Below are positions 1 to 8,385 of a DNA stretch of 64,000 nucleotides, in pieces. The stretch's first letter is position 1. Each line of letters opens with the position of its first letter. The notes under the pieces were generated by a model. That model searched no databases, was not told the origin of the DNA, and saw nothing but the letters and a program-made list of their open reading frames with translations. Source of the stretch: Sphingomonas sp. FARSPH (lineage in GTDB: Bacteria; Pseudomonadota; Alphaproteobacteria; Sphingomonadales; Sphingomonadaceae); assembly GCF_003355005.1 (NCBI RefSeq), contig NZ_CP029985.1, forward strand, positions 1,293,001 through 1,357,000. Direction: 5' to 3'. Made by a program: the position numbers and the translations under genes.

Positions 1-2
1 AC

Positions 3-71
3 AAGGTGCGAGCTGGTGTGCGTCGGCGGGTGACAGAGTGGCTGGATCGGGTGGCGCGGGAAGCGTCGTGA
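3..71 (+). CDS. C-terminal end of an unidentified protein (partial)
   Basis: An open frame runs in from the window edge and stops with TGA at 69-71. It encodes 22 basic residues, ending WLDRVAREAS. It sits just before a perfect palindrome that would end its transcript, which fits the 3' end of a plus-strand gene converging on the next one. The piece is too short to assign a family, and it may be a chance open frame. Confidence 0.3.
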   Translation, partial: KVRAGVRRRVTEWLDRVAREAS

Positions 72-80
72 AAAATGATA

Positions 81-102
81 TCCTCCCCGCAAGCGGGGAG
101 GA
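81..102. terminator. Perfect GC-rich palindrome between converging genes
   Basis: The arms TCCTCCCCGC and GCGGGGAGGA pair perfectly around two A residues. It lies nine bases after the stop of the partial gene and eight bases before the stop of the convergent reductase gene. It may work as a bidirectional terminator. It lacks a clean U-run, and it also resembles the C/T-rich palindromes elsewhere in this window, so it may instead be a REP-like repeat. Confidence 0.5.
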
Positions 103-110
103 TTAGATCG

Positions 111-1184
111 TCAGGCCGCCTCGGTTTCCAGCGCGGGATAGTCGGTGTAGCCTTCCGGGCCCTTCGTATACCAAGTCTTGGGATCGTCCTGGTTGAGCGG
201 CGCGTCGCGGCGCAGGCGCTCGACGAGGTCGGGGTTGGCGATGAACTTGCGGCCGAAGGCGATCGCGTCGGCGACCCCCGAATCGAGATCGGCCTGCGCC
301 GTGTCCTTCTCGTAATCCTGGTTGAGGATCAGCGGGCCGGTGAACACCTTGCGGATTTCGGGGCTCAGCTTGGGCACGTCGGTCTTGCCGAACGTGCCGT
401 CCGGACCCTGCTCACGCAGTTCGAGGAAGGCGATGCCGAGGTCGTTCAGCGCCTTGGCCGCAGGTACGAACACGCTGGCCGGATCGCTGTCGTCCGCGCC
501 TTGCGTCTCGCCGTTGGGCGACAGGCGAATGCCGGTACGCCCCGCGCCGATCGCATCGACGACGCGCGCCACCGCCTCGCGCATGAAGCGGATGCGGTTT
601 TCCGGGCTGCCGCCGTAATCGTCGTCGCGATGGTTGGTGCCGTCGCGCAGGAACTGGTCGATCAGATAGCCATTGGCGCCGTGCAGCTGCACCCCGTCGA
701 AGCCGGCGCGGATCGCCGCGCGCGCCGCATCGGCATACTCATCCTGCGCGCGGGCGATGTCGTCCAGCGTCGCCGCCTTCGCCTCGGCATAGGGGTTTTC
801 CGGTTTGTGATAGGGCGCGCGCGTCGCCGACGACGACAGGGGCTGCTGCCCGGTGACGTCGGGCCGTGCGAGACGCCCCATGTGCCATATCTGCGCGACG
901 ATCTTGCCGCCGGCCTGATGCACCGCCTCGGTCACGGGCTTCCACGCTTCGACCTGTTCGTCCGTCCACAGCCCCGGCGCGTTGGGCCAGCCGAGGCCCA
1001 GCCGGCTCACCCCCGTGCCTTCGGTGACGATCAGGCCGGCGCCGGCGCGCTGGCGATAATAATCGATCATGATCTCGGTCGGCACGTGATCGTCGGTCGC
1101 GCGGCCACGCGTCAGCGGCGCCATCACCACGCGGTTGGCGGCGGCGATATCGCCGTAGCGGATAGGGTCGAACAGACTCGTCAT
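111..1184 (-). CDS. Alkene reductase, old yellow enzyme family (NemA-like)
   Basis: This 357-residue protein matches the usual length of FMN-dependent old yellow enzymes, which use NAD(P)H to reduce activated C=C bonds, nitro esters or quinones in the cytoplasm. The N-terminal FMN-binding stretch VMAPLTRGRA is at about 20-30. The substrate-binding signature HGANGYLIDQF is at about 168-178, followed by DDYGGSPENR. The C-terminal flavin phosphate motif AFGRKFIANPDL is present. The ATG at 1184 gives the normal N-terminus (SLFDPIRYGDI). The gene stands alone and diverges from the transporter gene by 54 bases. The substrate cannot be told from sequence. Confidence 0.93.
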   Translation of the reverse strand: MTSLFDPIRYGDIAAANRVVMAPLTRGRATDDHVPTEIMIDYYRQRAGAGLIVTEGTGVSRLGLGWPNAPGLWTDEQVEAWKPVTEAVHQAGGKIVAQIWHMGRLARPDVTGQQPLSSSATRAPYHKPENPYAEAKAATLDDIARAQDEYADAARAAIRAGFDGVQLHGANGYLIDQFLRDGTNHRDDDYGGSPENRIRFMREAVARVVDAIGAGRTGIRLSPNGETQGADDSDPASVFVPAAKALNDLGIAFLELREQGPDGTFGKTDVPKLSPEIRKVFTGPLILNQDYEKDTAQADLDSGVADAIAFGRKFIANPDLVERLRRDAPLNQDDPKTWYTKGPEGYTDYPALETEAA

Positions 1185-1238
1185 CGAACACTCCGTTTTG
1201 TTGCCTGACGCGGGGCAGATAGGACGCTACAGGGAGGC

Positions 1239-2222
1239 ATGCACCAGGATAGGTCGCAAAGAAAAACTGTTGGCCCCCTAACGCAGATCGGCGGAGCCGG
1301 GTCCGTCGCGGCGACACCGGCGCCGGCGACGCCGCCCGCGCACCCGCTCGCCTTCGCCGCGCTGGTGCTCGCGAACGTCGCGCTCGCCTTCGGGCCGTGG
1401 TTCGTGCGGCTGGCGGACGTCGGACCCGTCTCCGCCGCCTTCTGGCGGATCGCGCTGGCGGTCCCCTTCCTCGCCGCACTGGCCATCGCCAGCGGCGCGC
1501 GGCCGGCGCGCCTGCCGCGCGGGCTCGTCGTGCTGCTGATCGTATCGGGCGTCGCCTTCGCCGGCGATCTCGGCAGCTGGCATCTCGGCATCGTGCGCAC
1601 CACGCTCGCCAACGCCACGCTGTTCGGCAATTGCGCGATTCTGATCTACCCGCTGTACGGGTTCCTCGTCGCGCGCGCCTGGCCGACGCGGGGGCAGGCG
1701 GTCGCGCTGGCGCTCGCCGCGGCGGGGGCGGCTTTGCTGCTCGGCCGCTCATACCAGCTCGATCCGCGCAATCTCGCGGGCGACCTGCTCTGCATCCTCG
1801 CCGGGCTGCTCTACACGCTCTACATCGCGATGATGGCGCGCATTCGCGTGCGCATGGCGCCGCTGCCGACGATTGCGCTGGCCAGCGCGACGAGCGTGCT
1901 GCCGCTGCTGCTCTACGCCTGGGCACTGGGCGAGACGATCCTGCCGCATCACTGGACGCCGCTGATCGCGCTGGCGCTGGTCAGCCAGGTGATCGGCCAG
2001 GGCCTGATGATCTTCGCGATCGGCCAGCTGTCGCCGCTGGTCGTCGGCATCGCCCTGCTCATCCAGCCGATCGTCGCGGGCACGATCGGCTGGATCGCCT
2101 ATGGCGAGCGGCTGCACGGAGCCGACTGGGTCGGCGTCGCGTTGGTGGCGGCGGCATTGGTGCTGGTGCGCCGCGGCGAGGTTGCGCCCCGCCCGCAGGA
2201 AGCGCAGGAGGAACGGGCATGA
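1239..2222 (+). CDS. DMT superfamily (EamA) transporter
   Basis: The 327-residue protein is made of about ten hydrophobic segments in two EamA-like halves, starting near residue 33 (AFAALVLANVALAFG) and again near residue 180. The first 30 residues are a non-membrane leader, so a later start is possible. Members export metabolites or amino acids; this one's substrate is unknown. Its TGA overlaps the ATG of the COQ9 gene (ATGA), so the two are probably co-transcribed. Confidence 0.88.
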   Translation: MHQDRSQRKTVGPLTQIGGAGSVAATPAPATPPAHPLAFAALVLANVALAFGPWFVRLADVGPVSAAFWRIALAVPFLAALAIASGARPARLPRGLVVLLIVSGVAFAGDLGSWHLGIVRTTLANATLFGNCAILIYPLYGFLVARAWPTRGQAVALALAAAGAALLLGRSYQLDPRNLAGDLLCILAGLLYTLYIAMMARIRVRMAPLPTIALASATSVLPLLLYAWALGETILPHHWTPLIALALVSQVIGQGLMIFAIGQLSPLVVGIALLIQPIVAGTIGWIAYGERLHGADWVGVALVAAALVLVRRGEVAPRPQEAQEERA

Positions 2223-2872
2223 CCGAGGACATGACACTCGACGAAATCCGACTGGCGCTGGCGCCGGGCATCGCCGCCAACGCCGCATTCGACGGCTGGG
2301 GCGATGCGGCGCGCGACATGGCGGCGGATGCGGCCGGCGTCGACCGCGACATTGCGCGACTCGCCTTCCAGGACGGCGCGGTCGGCATGATCGACGCATG
2401 GTTCGCCCACGTCGATGCGGCGATGACCGCGGCGCTCCCGGCCGAGACGCTGAAAGCGATGCCGATCCGCACGCGGATCAACGAACTGGTCACCGCGCGC
2501 CTGACCGCGATGGCGCAGGATCGCGAGGCGCTGCGCCGCGCGCTCGCCATCCTCGCGATGCCGCAGAACGTCGGCCGCGCCGCGAAGCTAGGCTGGCGCA
2601 GCGTCGATGCGATGTGGCGGCTCGCGGGCGATACCGCGACTGATTACAACCATTACACCAAGCGCACGATCCTGCTCGGCGTCTATGCCGCGACGTTGAC
2701 GGTGTTCCTCGATGACGACAGCGATGGCTTCGCCGACACGCGCGCCTTCCTCGGCCGGCGGATCGAGGGGATCATGCGATTCGAGAAGGCGAAGGCCGGG
2801 ATGATCCGCCGCGCCGAACACCGGCCCAGCCTGTCGCGGTTCATCGGCCGGTTGCGGTATCCGGTGGTGTAA
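2219..2872 (+). CDS. COQ9 family ubiquinone-biosynthesis protein
   Basis: The product is 217 residues, with the COQ9 C-terminal signature WRLAGDTATDYNHYTKR at about 138-154, followed by LLGVYAATLTVFLDD. In mitochondria and alphaproteobacteria COQ9 binds isoprenoid lipids and supports the hydroxylation steps of ubiquinone synthesis; the N-terminal half has the helical TetR-like fold of the family. The ATG at 2219 was chosen because it overlaps the upstream stop and starts the family domain. The open frame extends further upstream only as a shadow of the transporter gene. Confidence 0.9.
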   Translation: MTEDMTLDEIRLALAPGIAANAAFDGWGDAARDMAADAAGVDRDIARLAFQDGAVGMIDAWFAHVDAAMTAALPAETLKAMPIRTRINELVTARLTAMAQDREALRRALAILAMPQNVGRAAKLGWRSVDAMWRLAGDTATDYNHYTKRTILLGVYAATLTVFLDDDSDGFADTRAFLGRRIEGIMRFEKAKAGMIRRAEHRPSLSRFIGRLRYPVV

Positions 2873-2881
2873 TTCCCCCTA

Positions 2882-3003
2882 CCCTCCCCGCTCGCGGGGA
2901 GGGGGACCAGCGAAGCTGGTGGAGGGCGGCCGCCACGCAGCGCAACGCCTGCCGCACGCCCCCTCCACCGCCTGCGGCGATCCCCCTCCCCGTGCCGGGG
3001 AGG
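2882..3003. repeat. Inverted pair of REP-like palindromes
   Basis: Two related GC-rich hairpins face each other in the gap between the COQ9 gene and feoA. The first (2882-2903) has a perfect 10-base stem, CCCTCCCCGC with GCGGGGAGGG. The second (2985-3003) has CCTCCCCG paired with CGGGGAGG. The tails after the stems are also related in inverted orientation (2904-2933 and 2961-2984). The layout is like a two-unit BIME. It may also end the upstream transcript. Confidence 0.6.
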
Positions 3004-3013
3004 ATAAACGGTA

Positions 3014-3026
3014 ATTGATAATCAAT
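3014..3026 (+). promoter_or_regulatory. Fur-like palindrome upstream of feoA
   Basis: ATTGAT-A-ATCAAT is a perfect 6-1-6 inverted repeat in an AT-rich patch of otherwise GC-rich DNA, 20 bases before the feoA start. It resembles the core of Fur boxes (GATAAT-type hexamers). Iron-dependent repression of feoAB by Fur is expected from the family; the site itself is an inference. Confidence 0.45.
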
Positions 3027-3046
3027 CGCACCGCGCTTATAGAGGT

Positions 3047-3310
3047 GTGGTGTTGTCCAAGCTGAACCTCGAGACGCTGCCGCGCCATCACGCCGCCACG
3101 GTCGATGCGATCGACTGGACCCGCCTGTCCCAGCCGGAGGCGCGCCGTCTGCGCGAGCTCGGCTTCGACGAGGGCGTGCCGGTGGAGGTGCTGCATCGCG
3201 CGCGCCTGGGCGGCGGGCCGATCGCGTGCCGCATCGGCCGGATGACGGTGGCGCTGCGCCGCGCGGTCGCCGCCGCGATCCAGGTCTCGGTCCCGCTTCC
3301 CGCCGAATAG
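3047..3310 (+). CDS. feoA: Ferrous iron transport protein A (FeoA)
   Basis: This 87-residue SH3-like protein has the FeoA pattern: EARRLRELGFDEGVPVEVLHRARLGGGPIACRIG covers most of residues 27-60, and the chain ends in a short hydrophobic tail. FeoA is a small cytosolic partner of the FeoB ferrous iron permease. It starts with GTG at 3047; a second GTG follows directly, so the exact start is uncertain. feoB begins two bases after the stop, and the two form an operon. Confidence 0.85.
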   Translation: MVLSKLNLETLPRHHAATVDAIDWTRLSQPEARRLRELGFDEGVPVEVLHRARLGGGPIACRIGRMTVALRRAVAAAIQVSVPLPAE

Positions 3311-3312
3311 GG

Positions 3313-5178
3313 ATGAACCAAGCGCCGCTGGTCGCGCTGGTCGGCAATCCCAACGCCGGCAAGAGCGCGCTGTTCAACGCGCTGACGGGCGCCCGGCAGA
3401 AGGTCGGCAATTATCCCGGCGTGACGGTGGAGCGCCATTCCGGCCGACTAGCGCTCGACGACGGTCGCCCGGTCGAGCTGATCGACCTGCCCGGCGCGTA
3501 CAGCCTCGATCCGTCCAGCCCCGACGAGCGCGTGACGCGCGACGTCGTCACCGGAAAGAGCGGGCTCGAGCGGCTGCCCGACGCCCTGGTCGTCGTCGTC
3601 GACGCCGCCAACCTCGACAACCATCTGCGCTTCACGCTGCAGCTGATCGCGCTCGGCCTGCCCGTCGTCGTCGCGCTCAACATGATCGACCTTGCCGAAC
3701 GCGACGGGCTGACGCTCGACCCGGCGGTGCTGGAGCGCGAGCTGGGCGTGCCGGTGATCCCGACCGTCGCGGTGCGCCGCCGCGGGCTCGATGCGCTGCG
3801 CGCCGCACTCGGCCGCGCGATCGTGCCGACGACCGGCGTCGTGCCCCTGCGCTCCTCCGACGGCAGCGTGCAGGACGATATCGTCACGCTGCAACGCCGC
3901 GCGCGCAAGATCGCGAGCGCGGCGACCGTGGCGGAGACGAGCGGACGGCGCTGGATGCACCTGCTCGACGCGGTGGCGCTGCACCCCGTCGCCGGGCCGT
4001 TGCTGCTCGCGACGATCCTGTTCGTCATGTTCCAGGCGGTTTTCAGCTGGGCGAAGGTGCCCGCCGACGCGATCGACGCCGGCTTCGCGGGGCTGCAGGG
4101 TCTGGTGACGACGCATCTGCCCGACGGCTTCTTCCGCTCGCTGCTCGCCGACGGCCTGATCGCCGGCGTCGGCGCGGTGGTGGTGTTCCTGCCGCAGATC
4201 CTGATCCTGTTCCTGTTCATCCTGATGCTCGAATCGTCGGGCTATATGGTCCGCGCCGCCTTCCTGATGGACCGGCTGATGGCGACGGTCGGCCTGTCGG
4301 GGCGCGCGTTCATCCCGCTCCTGTCCAGCTTCGCCTGCGCGGTGCCCGGCATCATGGCGACGCGCACGATCGAGGACGAGAAGGACCGGCTGACCACGAT
4401 CCTGATCGCGCCGCTGATGACGTGCAGCGCGCGCTGGCCGGTCTACACGCTGATCATCGGCGCGATGATCCCCGACGTGCAGGTGCTGCCCTTCGTCCGC
4501 CTGCAGGGACTGGTGATGTTCGGCCTGCTGCTGATCGGCATCGTCGGCGCCTATGTCGCCGCGCTTATATTGCGCCGCACGGTGACGAAGGGCGCCTCGT
4601 CCGGCTTCATGATGGAGATGCCGAAGTATCAGGTGCCGCGGATCGGCGACATCGCGCTCGGCCTGTGGCAGCGTGCGCTCGTCTTCCTGAAGCGCGCAGG
4701 GACCACGATCGCGGCGACGACGATGGTGCTGTGGTTGCTCCTCTCCTTCCCCAAGCCTCCGCAAGGCAGCGGGATCAGCCCGGTCGATTATTCGATCGCC
4801 GGGCGGATCGGCCACGGCATCGAACTGGTGGTGAAGCCGATCGGCTTCAACCGCGACATCGCGCTCGCCTTGCTGCCCGCGATGGCGGCGCGCGAGGTCG
4901 CGGTATCCGCGATCGGCACCGTCTATGCGATTGACGACACCGACGGGAAGGGGACCGACCGGATCACCGACCAGATCCGCGGTCGCTGGACGCTGCCGAC
5001 CGCGCTCGCCTTCCTGATGTGGTTCGTCTTCGCGCCGCAGTGCATTTCCACCATCGCGGTGACGCGGCGCGAGACCAACGGCTGGAAGTGGCCGCTCTTC
5101 ATGGTCGGCTACCTTTTTGCGGCGGCCTATGTCATGGCGGGGATCACATTCTGGCTGGCAACGTTGGCCGGCCTCTAA
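3313..5178 (+). CDS. feoB: Ferrous iron permease FeoB
   Basis: The product is 621 residues: an N-terminal G-protein domain followed by a polytopic membrane domain. The G1 motif GNPNAGKS is at about 10-17, G3 DLPGAYSL at about 57-64 and G4 NMID at about 121-124. Gate-type membrane segments start near residue 225. The protein imports Fe2+ across the inner membrane. It is at the short end for FeoB (E. coli has 773 residues) and lacks a long C-terminal extension. The ATG at 3313 begins directly at the G domain. Upstream frame extension overlaps feoA and is not used. Confidence 0.95.
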   Translation: MNQAPLVALVGNPNAGKSALFNALTGARQKVGNYPGVTVERHSGRLALDDGRPVELIDLPGAYSLDPSSPDERVTRDVVTGKSGLERLPDALVVVVDAANLDNHLRFTLQLIALGLPVVVALNMIDLAERDGLTLDPAVLERELGVPVIPTVAVRRRGLDALRAALGRAIVPTTGVVPLRSSDGSVQDDIVTLQRRARKIASAATVAETSGRRWMHLLDAVALHPVAGPLLLATILFVMFQAVFSWAKVPADAIDAGFAGLQGLVTTHLPDGFFRSLLADGLIAGVGAVVVFLPQILILFLFILMLESSGYMVRAAFLMDRLMATVGLSGRAFIPLLSSFACAVPGIMATRTIEDEKDRLTTILIAPLMTCSARWPVYTLIIGAMIPDVQVLPFVRLQGLVMFGLLLIGIVGAYVAALILRRTVTKGASSGFMMEMPKYQVPRIGDIALGLWQRALVFLKRAGTTIAATTMVLWLLLSFPKPPQGSGISPVDYSIAGRIGHGIELVVKPIGFNRDIALALLPAMAAREVAVSAIGTVYAIDDTDGKGTDRITDQIRGRWTLPTALAFLMWFVFAPQCISTIAVTRRETNGWKWPLFMVGYLFAAAYVMAGITFWLATLAGL

Positions 5179-5187
5179 GAGGGTTTC

Positions 5188-5778
5188 ATGGCAGGCAGCG
5201 TCAACAAGGTCATTCTCGTCGGCAACCTGGGGCGCGACCCCGAGTCGCGCACGTTCCAGAACGGCGGCAAGGTGGTGAACCTGCGCATCGCGACGTCCGA
5301 ATCGTGGAAGGACCGCAACACCGGCGAGCGCAAGGAAAAGACCGAATGGCATTCGGTCGCGATTTTCAACGAAGGCCTCGCCAACGTCGCCGAACGCTTT
5401 CTGCGCAAGGGGTCGAAAGTCTATATCGAAGGCCAGCTGCAGACCCGCAAATGGCAGGATCAGCAGGGCAACGACAAATATTCGACCGAGGTCGTGCTGC
5501 AGGGTTTCAACTCCGTGCTGACTATGCTCGACGGGCCCGGCGGCGGTGGCGGCCAGGGCGGCGGCAGCCGTAGCGGCGGCGGCGACGAATGGGGTGGCGG
5601 TGACGATTTCGGCGGCGGCGCCGCGGGCAGCTATGGCGGTGGCGGTGGCAACCGCGGCGGTGGCGGCTTCGGCGGCGGCCAGTCGGGCGGTAACCGGGGT
5701 GGCGGCAATGCCGGTGGCTTCGGCGGTGGTCAGCCGGGTGGCTTCGCCGACGATCTCGACGACGACGTACCGTTCTGA
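5188..5778 (+). CDS. ssb: Single-stranded DNA-binding protein
   Basis: This 196-residue SSB has the OB-fold at about residues 1-115, starting MAGSVNKVILVGNLGRDPE. A long Gly-rich linker (about 118-185) and the acidic tip DDLDDDVPF follow; the tip recruits replication and repair partners. It binds single-stranded DNA as a tetramer. The Gly-rich linker explains the repetitive GGC/GGT sequence at 5535-5740. It lies nine bases after feoB and three before the kinase gene, but a functional link to either is not expected. Confidence 0.97.
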   Translation: MAGSVNKVILVGNLGRDPESRTFQNGGKVVNLRIATSESWKDRNTGERKEKTEWHSVAIFNEGLANVAERFLRKGSKVYIEGQLQTRKWQDQQGNDKYSTEVVLQGFNSVLTMLDGPGGGGGQGGGSRSGGGDEWGGGDDFGGGAAGSYGGGGGNRGGGGFGGGQSGGNRGGGNAGGFGGGQPGGFADDLDDDVPF

Positions 5779-5780
5779 TC

Positions 5781-7322
5781 GTGGACCCCGCTCCTACGCC
5801 TAGCGCACCGGGCTGGCGGATCGACGAGCGCGCGCGGCTGGCGCTTCTGGCCAGCTACCAGCCCCGCTCGCTGCGCGATTCGGCCGCGCTCAAGCAGATC
5901 ACCGACTTCGCCGCCGCCTTGTGCGAGACGCCGATCGCGCTCGTCACGCTGATCGAGGACGATGACCAGCTGTTCCTCGCCAAGACCGGGCTGGCAATGG
6001 AGAGGACGCCGCGCGCCATCTCCTTCTGCGACCACACGATCCGCATGGAACGGGCGCTCGTGGTGCCCGATACGCACGACGACCTCCGGTTCGCCACCAA
6101 CCCGCTCGTCACCGCGGCGCCGTTCATCCGCTTCTACGCCGGGGTTCCGTTGCGGGGCGACGGCAACGTGCCGCTCGGCGCGCTGTGCGTGCTCGACGAT
6201 CACCCGCGCGCAGGGCTGACCCCCCTGCAGCTGCAGGGGCTGGAGGTGCTCGCCGCCAACGTCATGGCGCGGCTGACCGATCACCGCGACGCGACGCAGC
6301 GCCGCGACCAGGCCAATGTCGCGGCACGCGCGCTGACCGACAGCGAGGACCGGTTCCGCACGCTGGCCGACACGATGCCGCAGATGGTCTGGTCGACGCT
6401 GCCCGACGGCTATCACGATTATTACAATGCGCGCTGGTACGAATTCACCGGTACCCCGCCGGGGTCGACCGATGGCGAGGGGTGGAACGACATGTTCCAT
6501 CCCGACGACCAGGATCGCGCGTGGAGCGTCTGGCGGCACAGCCTGGCGACGGGCGATCCCTATCAGATCGAATATCGGCTGCGCCATCGTGACGGCACGT
6601 ACCGCTGGGTGCTGGGCCGCGCGCTGCCGATCCGCGATGGCGAGGGGCGGATCACGCGCTGGTTCGGCACCTGCACCGATATCCATGAGCAGAAACTGGC
6701 GCTCGAGGAGCGGGAGATCGTCAGCCAGGAGCTGTCGCACCGTATCAAGAACATCTTTGCCGTCGTTTCCGGCCTGATCTCCTTCGCCGCGCGTGGCAAG
6801 CCCAACTTCGCCGCGACCGCCGCGGACCTGCGCGAACGCATCACTGCGCTCGGCCGGGCGCACGATTTCGTGCGCCCGCACAGCGCGACCAGCGCACGGC
6901 CGTCTGTCCGCCAGGACAGCCTTCACGGATTGCTCGCCGAACTGTTCGAACCCTATCGCCGGGACGGGCGGCTGCCGATCGCGATCGAGGGCGAGGACAT
7001 CGTCATTGACGATCGGTCGACGACACCGCTCGCGCTGCTGTTCCACGAGCTGGCGACCAACGCGAGCAAATATGGCGCGCTGTCGACCGACGGGGGCACG
7101 GTGACGCTGACCGTGAGGCGCGGTGACGAGGCCGTGACACTCGCCTGGGTGGAGCGCGGCGGACCGCGGGTCGAGGTGCCCGAAAAGTCCAATGGCTTCG
7201 GCAGCCAGCTGATCGAACTGGCCGCGGTGCGTCAGCTCGGCGGCGAGGTCCAACGGGATTGGGACGAGGGCGGGTTCGCCGCGACCGTGACGATCCCGAC
7301 CGCCGCGTTCAGCCGGCGCTAG
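5781..7322 (+). CDS. GAF-PAS sensor histidine kinase, HWE family
   Basis: The 513-residue kinase has a GAF domain (about 20-165), a PAS/PAC domain (about 180-310: SEDRFRTLADTMPQMVWST to the PAC segment GRITRWFGTCTDI) and an HWE kinase core. The phosphorylated histidine is in SQELSHRIKNIF at about 315-325, and the diagnostic W-x-E (LAWVERGG) is near 455. There is no transmembrane segment, so sensing is cytosolic. The start is GTG at 5781, three bases after ssb. Its last 14 bases overlap the end of a convergent receiver gene, a likely partner. HWE kinases often act in light or general stress signalling. Confidence 0.9.
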   Translation: MDPAPTPSAPGWRIDERARLALLASYQPRSLRDSAALKQITDFAAALCETPIALVTLIEDDDQLFLAKTGLAMERTPRAISFCDHTIRMERALVVPDTHDDLRFATNPLVTAAPFIRFYAGVPLRGDGNVPLGALCVLDDHPRAGLTPLQLQGLEVLAANVMARLTDHRDATQRRDQANVAARALTDSEDRFRTLADTMPQMVWSTLPDGYHDYYNARWYEFTGTPPGSTDGEGWNDMFHPDDQDRAWSVWRHSLATGDPYQIEYRLRHRDGTYRWVLGRALPIRDGEGRITRWFGTCTDIHEQKLALEEREIVSQELSHRIKNIFAVVSGLISFAARGKPNFAATAADLRERITALGRAHDFVRPHSATSARPSVRQDSLHGLLAELFEPYRRDGRLPIAIEGEDIVIDDRSTTPLALLFHELATNASKYGALSTDGGTVTLTVRRGDEAVTLAWVERGGPRVEVPEKSNGFGSQLIELAAVRQLGGEVQRDWDEGGFAATVTIPTAAFSRR

Positions 7323-7713
7323 GGCGCAGCATCACGACTCCGTCGGTCGCGCCGGCGGCCGGCGTGCCGTCGGTCGCCATGGCGGCGGCGGCCAGGATCG
7401 CCGCTTCGCTGAACGGCTTGCGGATGTAGCCGAGCGCGCACTCGCCCGCGTCGTCGATCTGCGCGGGATTGGCGGTGACGAACACCACCTTGACGCCGTA
7501 ATCATTCGCGATGCGGCGTGCGATCTGCGGGCCCGTGGGCCCATCGCGCAGGTTGACGTCGACGAAGGCAAAGCCGCAGGCGGGCGCCGCCTCGAGCGCA
7601 CTTGCGCTGTCCGCCGCGATCGCTGCGACCTGATAGCCGGCGTCGAGCAGGATCCGCTCGAGATCGAGCGCGACGAAAATCTCATCTTCGACGATCAGGG
7701 CGGTCTTGCTCAT
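7309..7713 (-). CDS. Stand-alone receiver-domain response regulator
   Basis: The product is 134 residues and contains only a receiver domain. Visible elements are the acidic pocket (IVEDE), the phospho-acceptor Asp in FVDVNLRDGPTG, the conserved Thr in FVTANP and the Lys in YIRKPFSEA. No output domain is present, so it probably relays phosphate or acts by protein contact. I chose ATG 7713 (MSKTALIVEDE), which has GGAAAG before it; an ATG at 7746 would add 11 residues. It converges on and overlaps the HWE kinase gene. Confidence 0.88.
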   Translation of the reverse strand: MSKTALIVEDEIFVALDLERILLDAGYQVAAIAADSASALEAAPACGFAFVDVNLRDGPTGPQIARRIANDYGVKVVFVTANPAQIDDAGECALGYIRKPFSEAAILAAAAMATDGTPAAGATDGVVMLRPSAG

Positions 7714-7785
7714 CACACTTTCCGGCTTTGGCTTTGCCAAACCCATGTTAAGCTCATTTGTTCCGCAGCCCCGCGCATATGTCCG

Positions 7786-8385
7786 TCAATTCCGGCCCGG
7801 GCGTTGCAGCAGGAACACGGCATGCTGCGCAAACAGATTGGCGGCGGCGGAGCTGCGCTGGCGGTCGCCTGACAGGAACCACGCACCCTCGACGCGAATG
7901 CCGCGATCTTTCAGAAAGGCGCGGAAATCGTCGATCGTCAGATGATGGATGTTGGGCGTATCGTACCATTGCTGCGGCAGCTGGCGCGTCACCGGCATCC
8001 GCCCGCCCCAGAGCAGCGACAGCCGCACGCGCCATTGCGCGAAATTGGGAAAGCTGACGAAGGCGCGCCGGCCGATGCGCAGCAACTCGTCCAGCACCAG
8101 GTCGGGCGCGCGCGCGGTCTGCAGCGTCTGGCTAAGGATCGCATAGTCGAAACTGTCGTCGGGATAGCCGGCCAGGTCGACGTCGGCGTCGCCCTGGATC
8201 ACCGACAGGCCGCGCGCCACCGCGGCGGCGACGTTGCCGGCGTCGATCTCCAGCCCGCGCGCGTCGCAGCCGCGTTCGTCGCGCAGCGCCGCCATCAGCG
8301 CGCCGTCGCCGCAGCCGACGTCGAGCACGCGCGTGCCGCGGGCGACGTGGCGCGCGATCATCGCAAGGTCGGGGCGCAAGGTCAT
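7786..8385 (-). CDS. metW: Methionine biosynthesis protein MetW
   Basis: The 199-residue class I methyltransferase-fold protein has the SAM-site motif RVLDVGCGDGALMAAL at about 18-33. MetW works with MetX in many proteobacteria and stimulates homoserine acylation, the first dedicated step of methionine synthesis. The start overlaps the metX stop (ATGA), so translation is coupled. The late segment NIHHLTIDDFRAFL is typical of the family. Confidence 0.93.
   Translation of the reverse strand: MTLRPDLAMIARHVARGTRVLDVGCGDGALMAALRDERGCDARGLEIDAGNVAAAVARGLSVIQGDADVDLAGYPDDSFDYAILSQTLQTARAPDLVLDELLRIGRRAFVSFPNFAQWRVRLSLLWGGRMPVTRQLPQQWYDTPNIHHLTIDDFRAFLKDRGIRVEGAWFLSGDRQRSSAAANLFAQHAVFLLQRPGRN

Noticed and set aside
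5535..5740. GGC/GGT-rich repetitive tract
   Set aside because: It is the Gly-rich linker of SSB and needs no separate repeat annotation.
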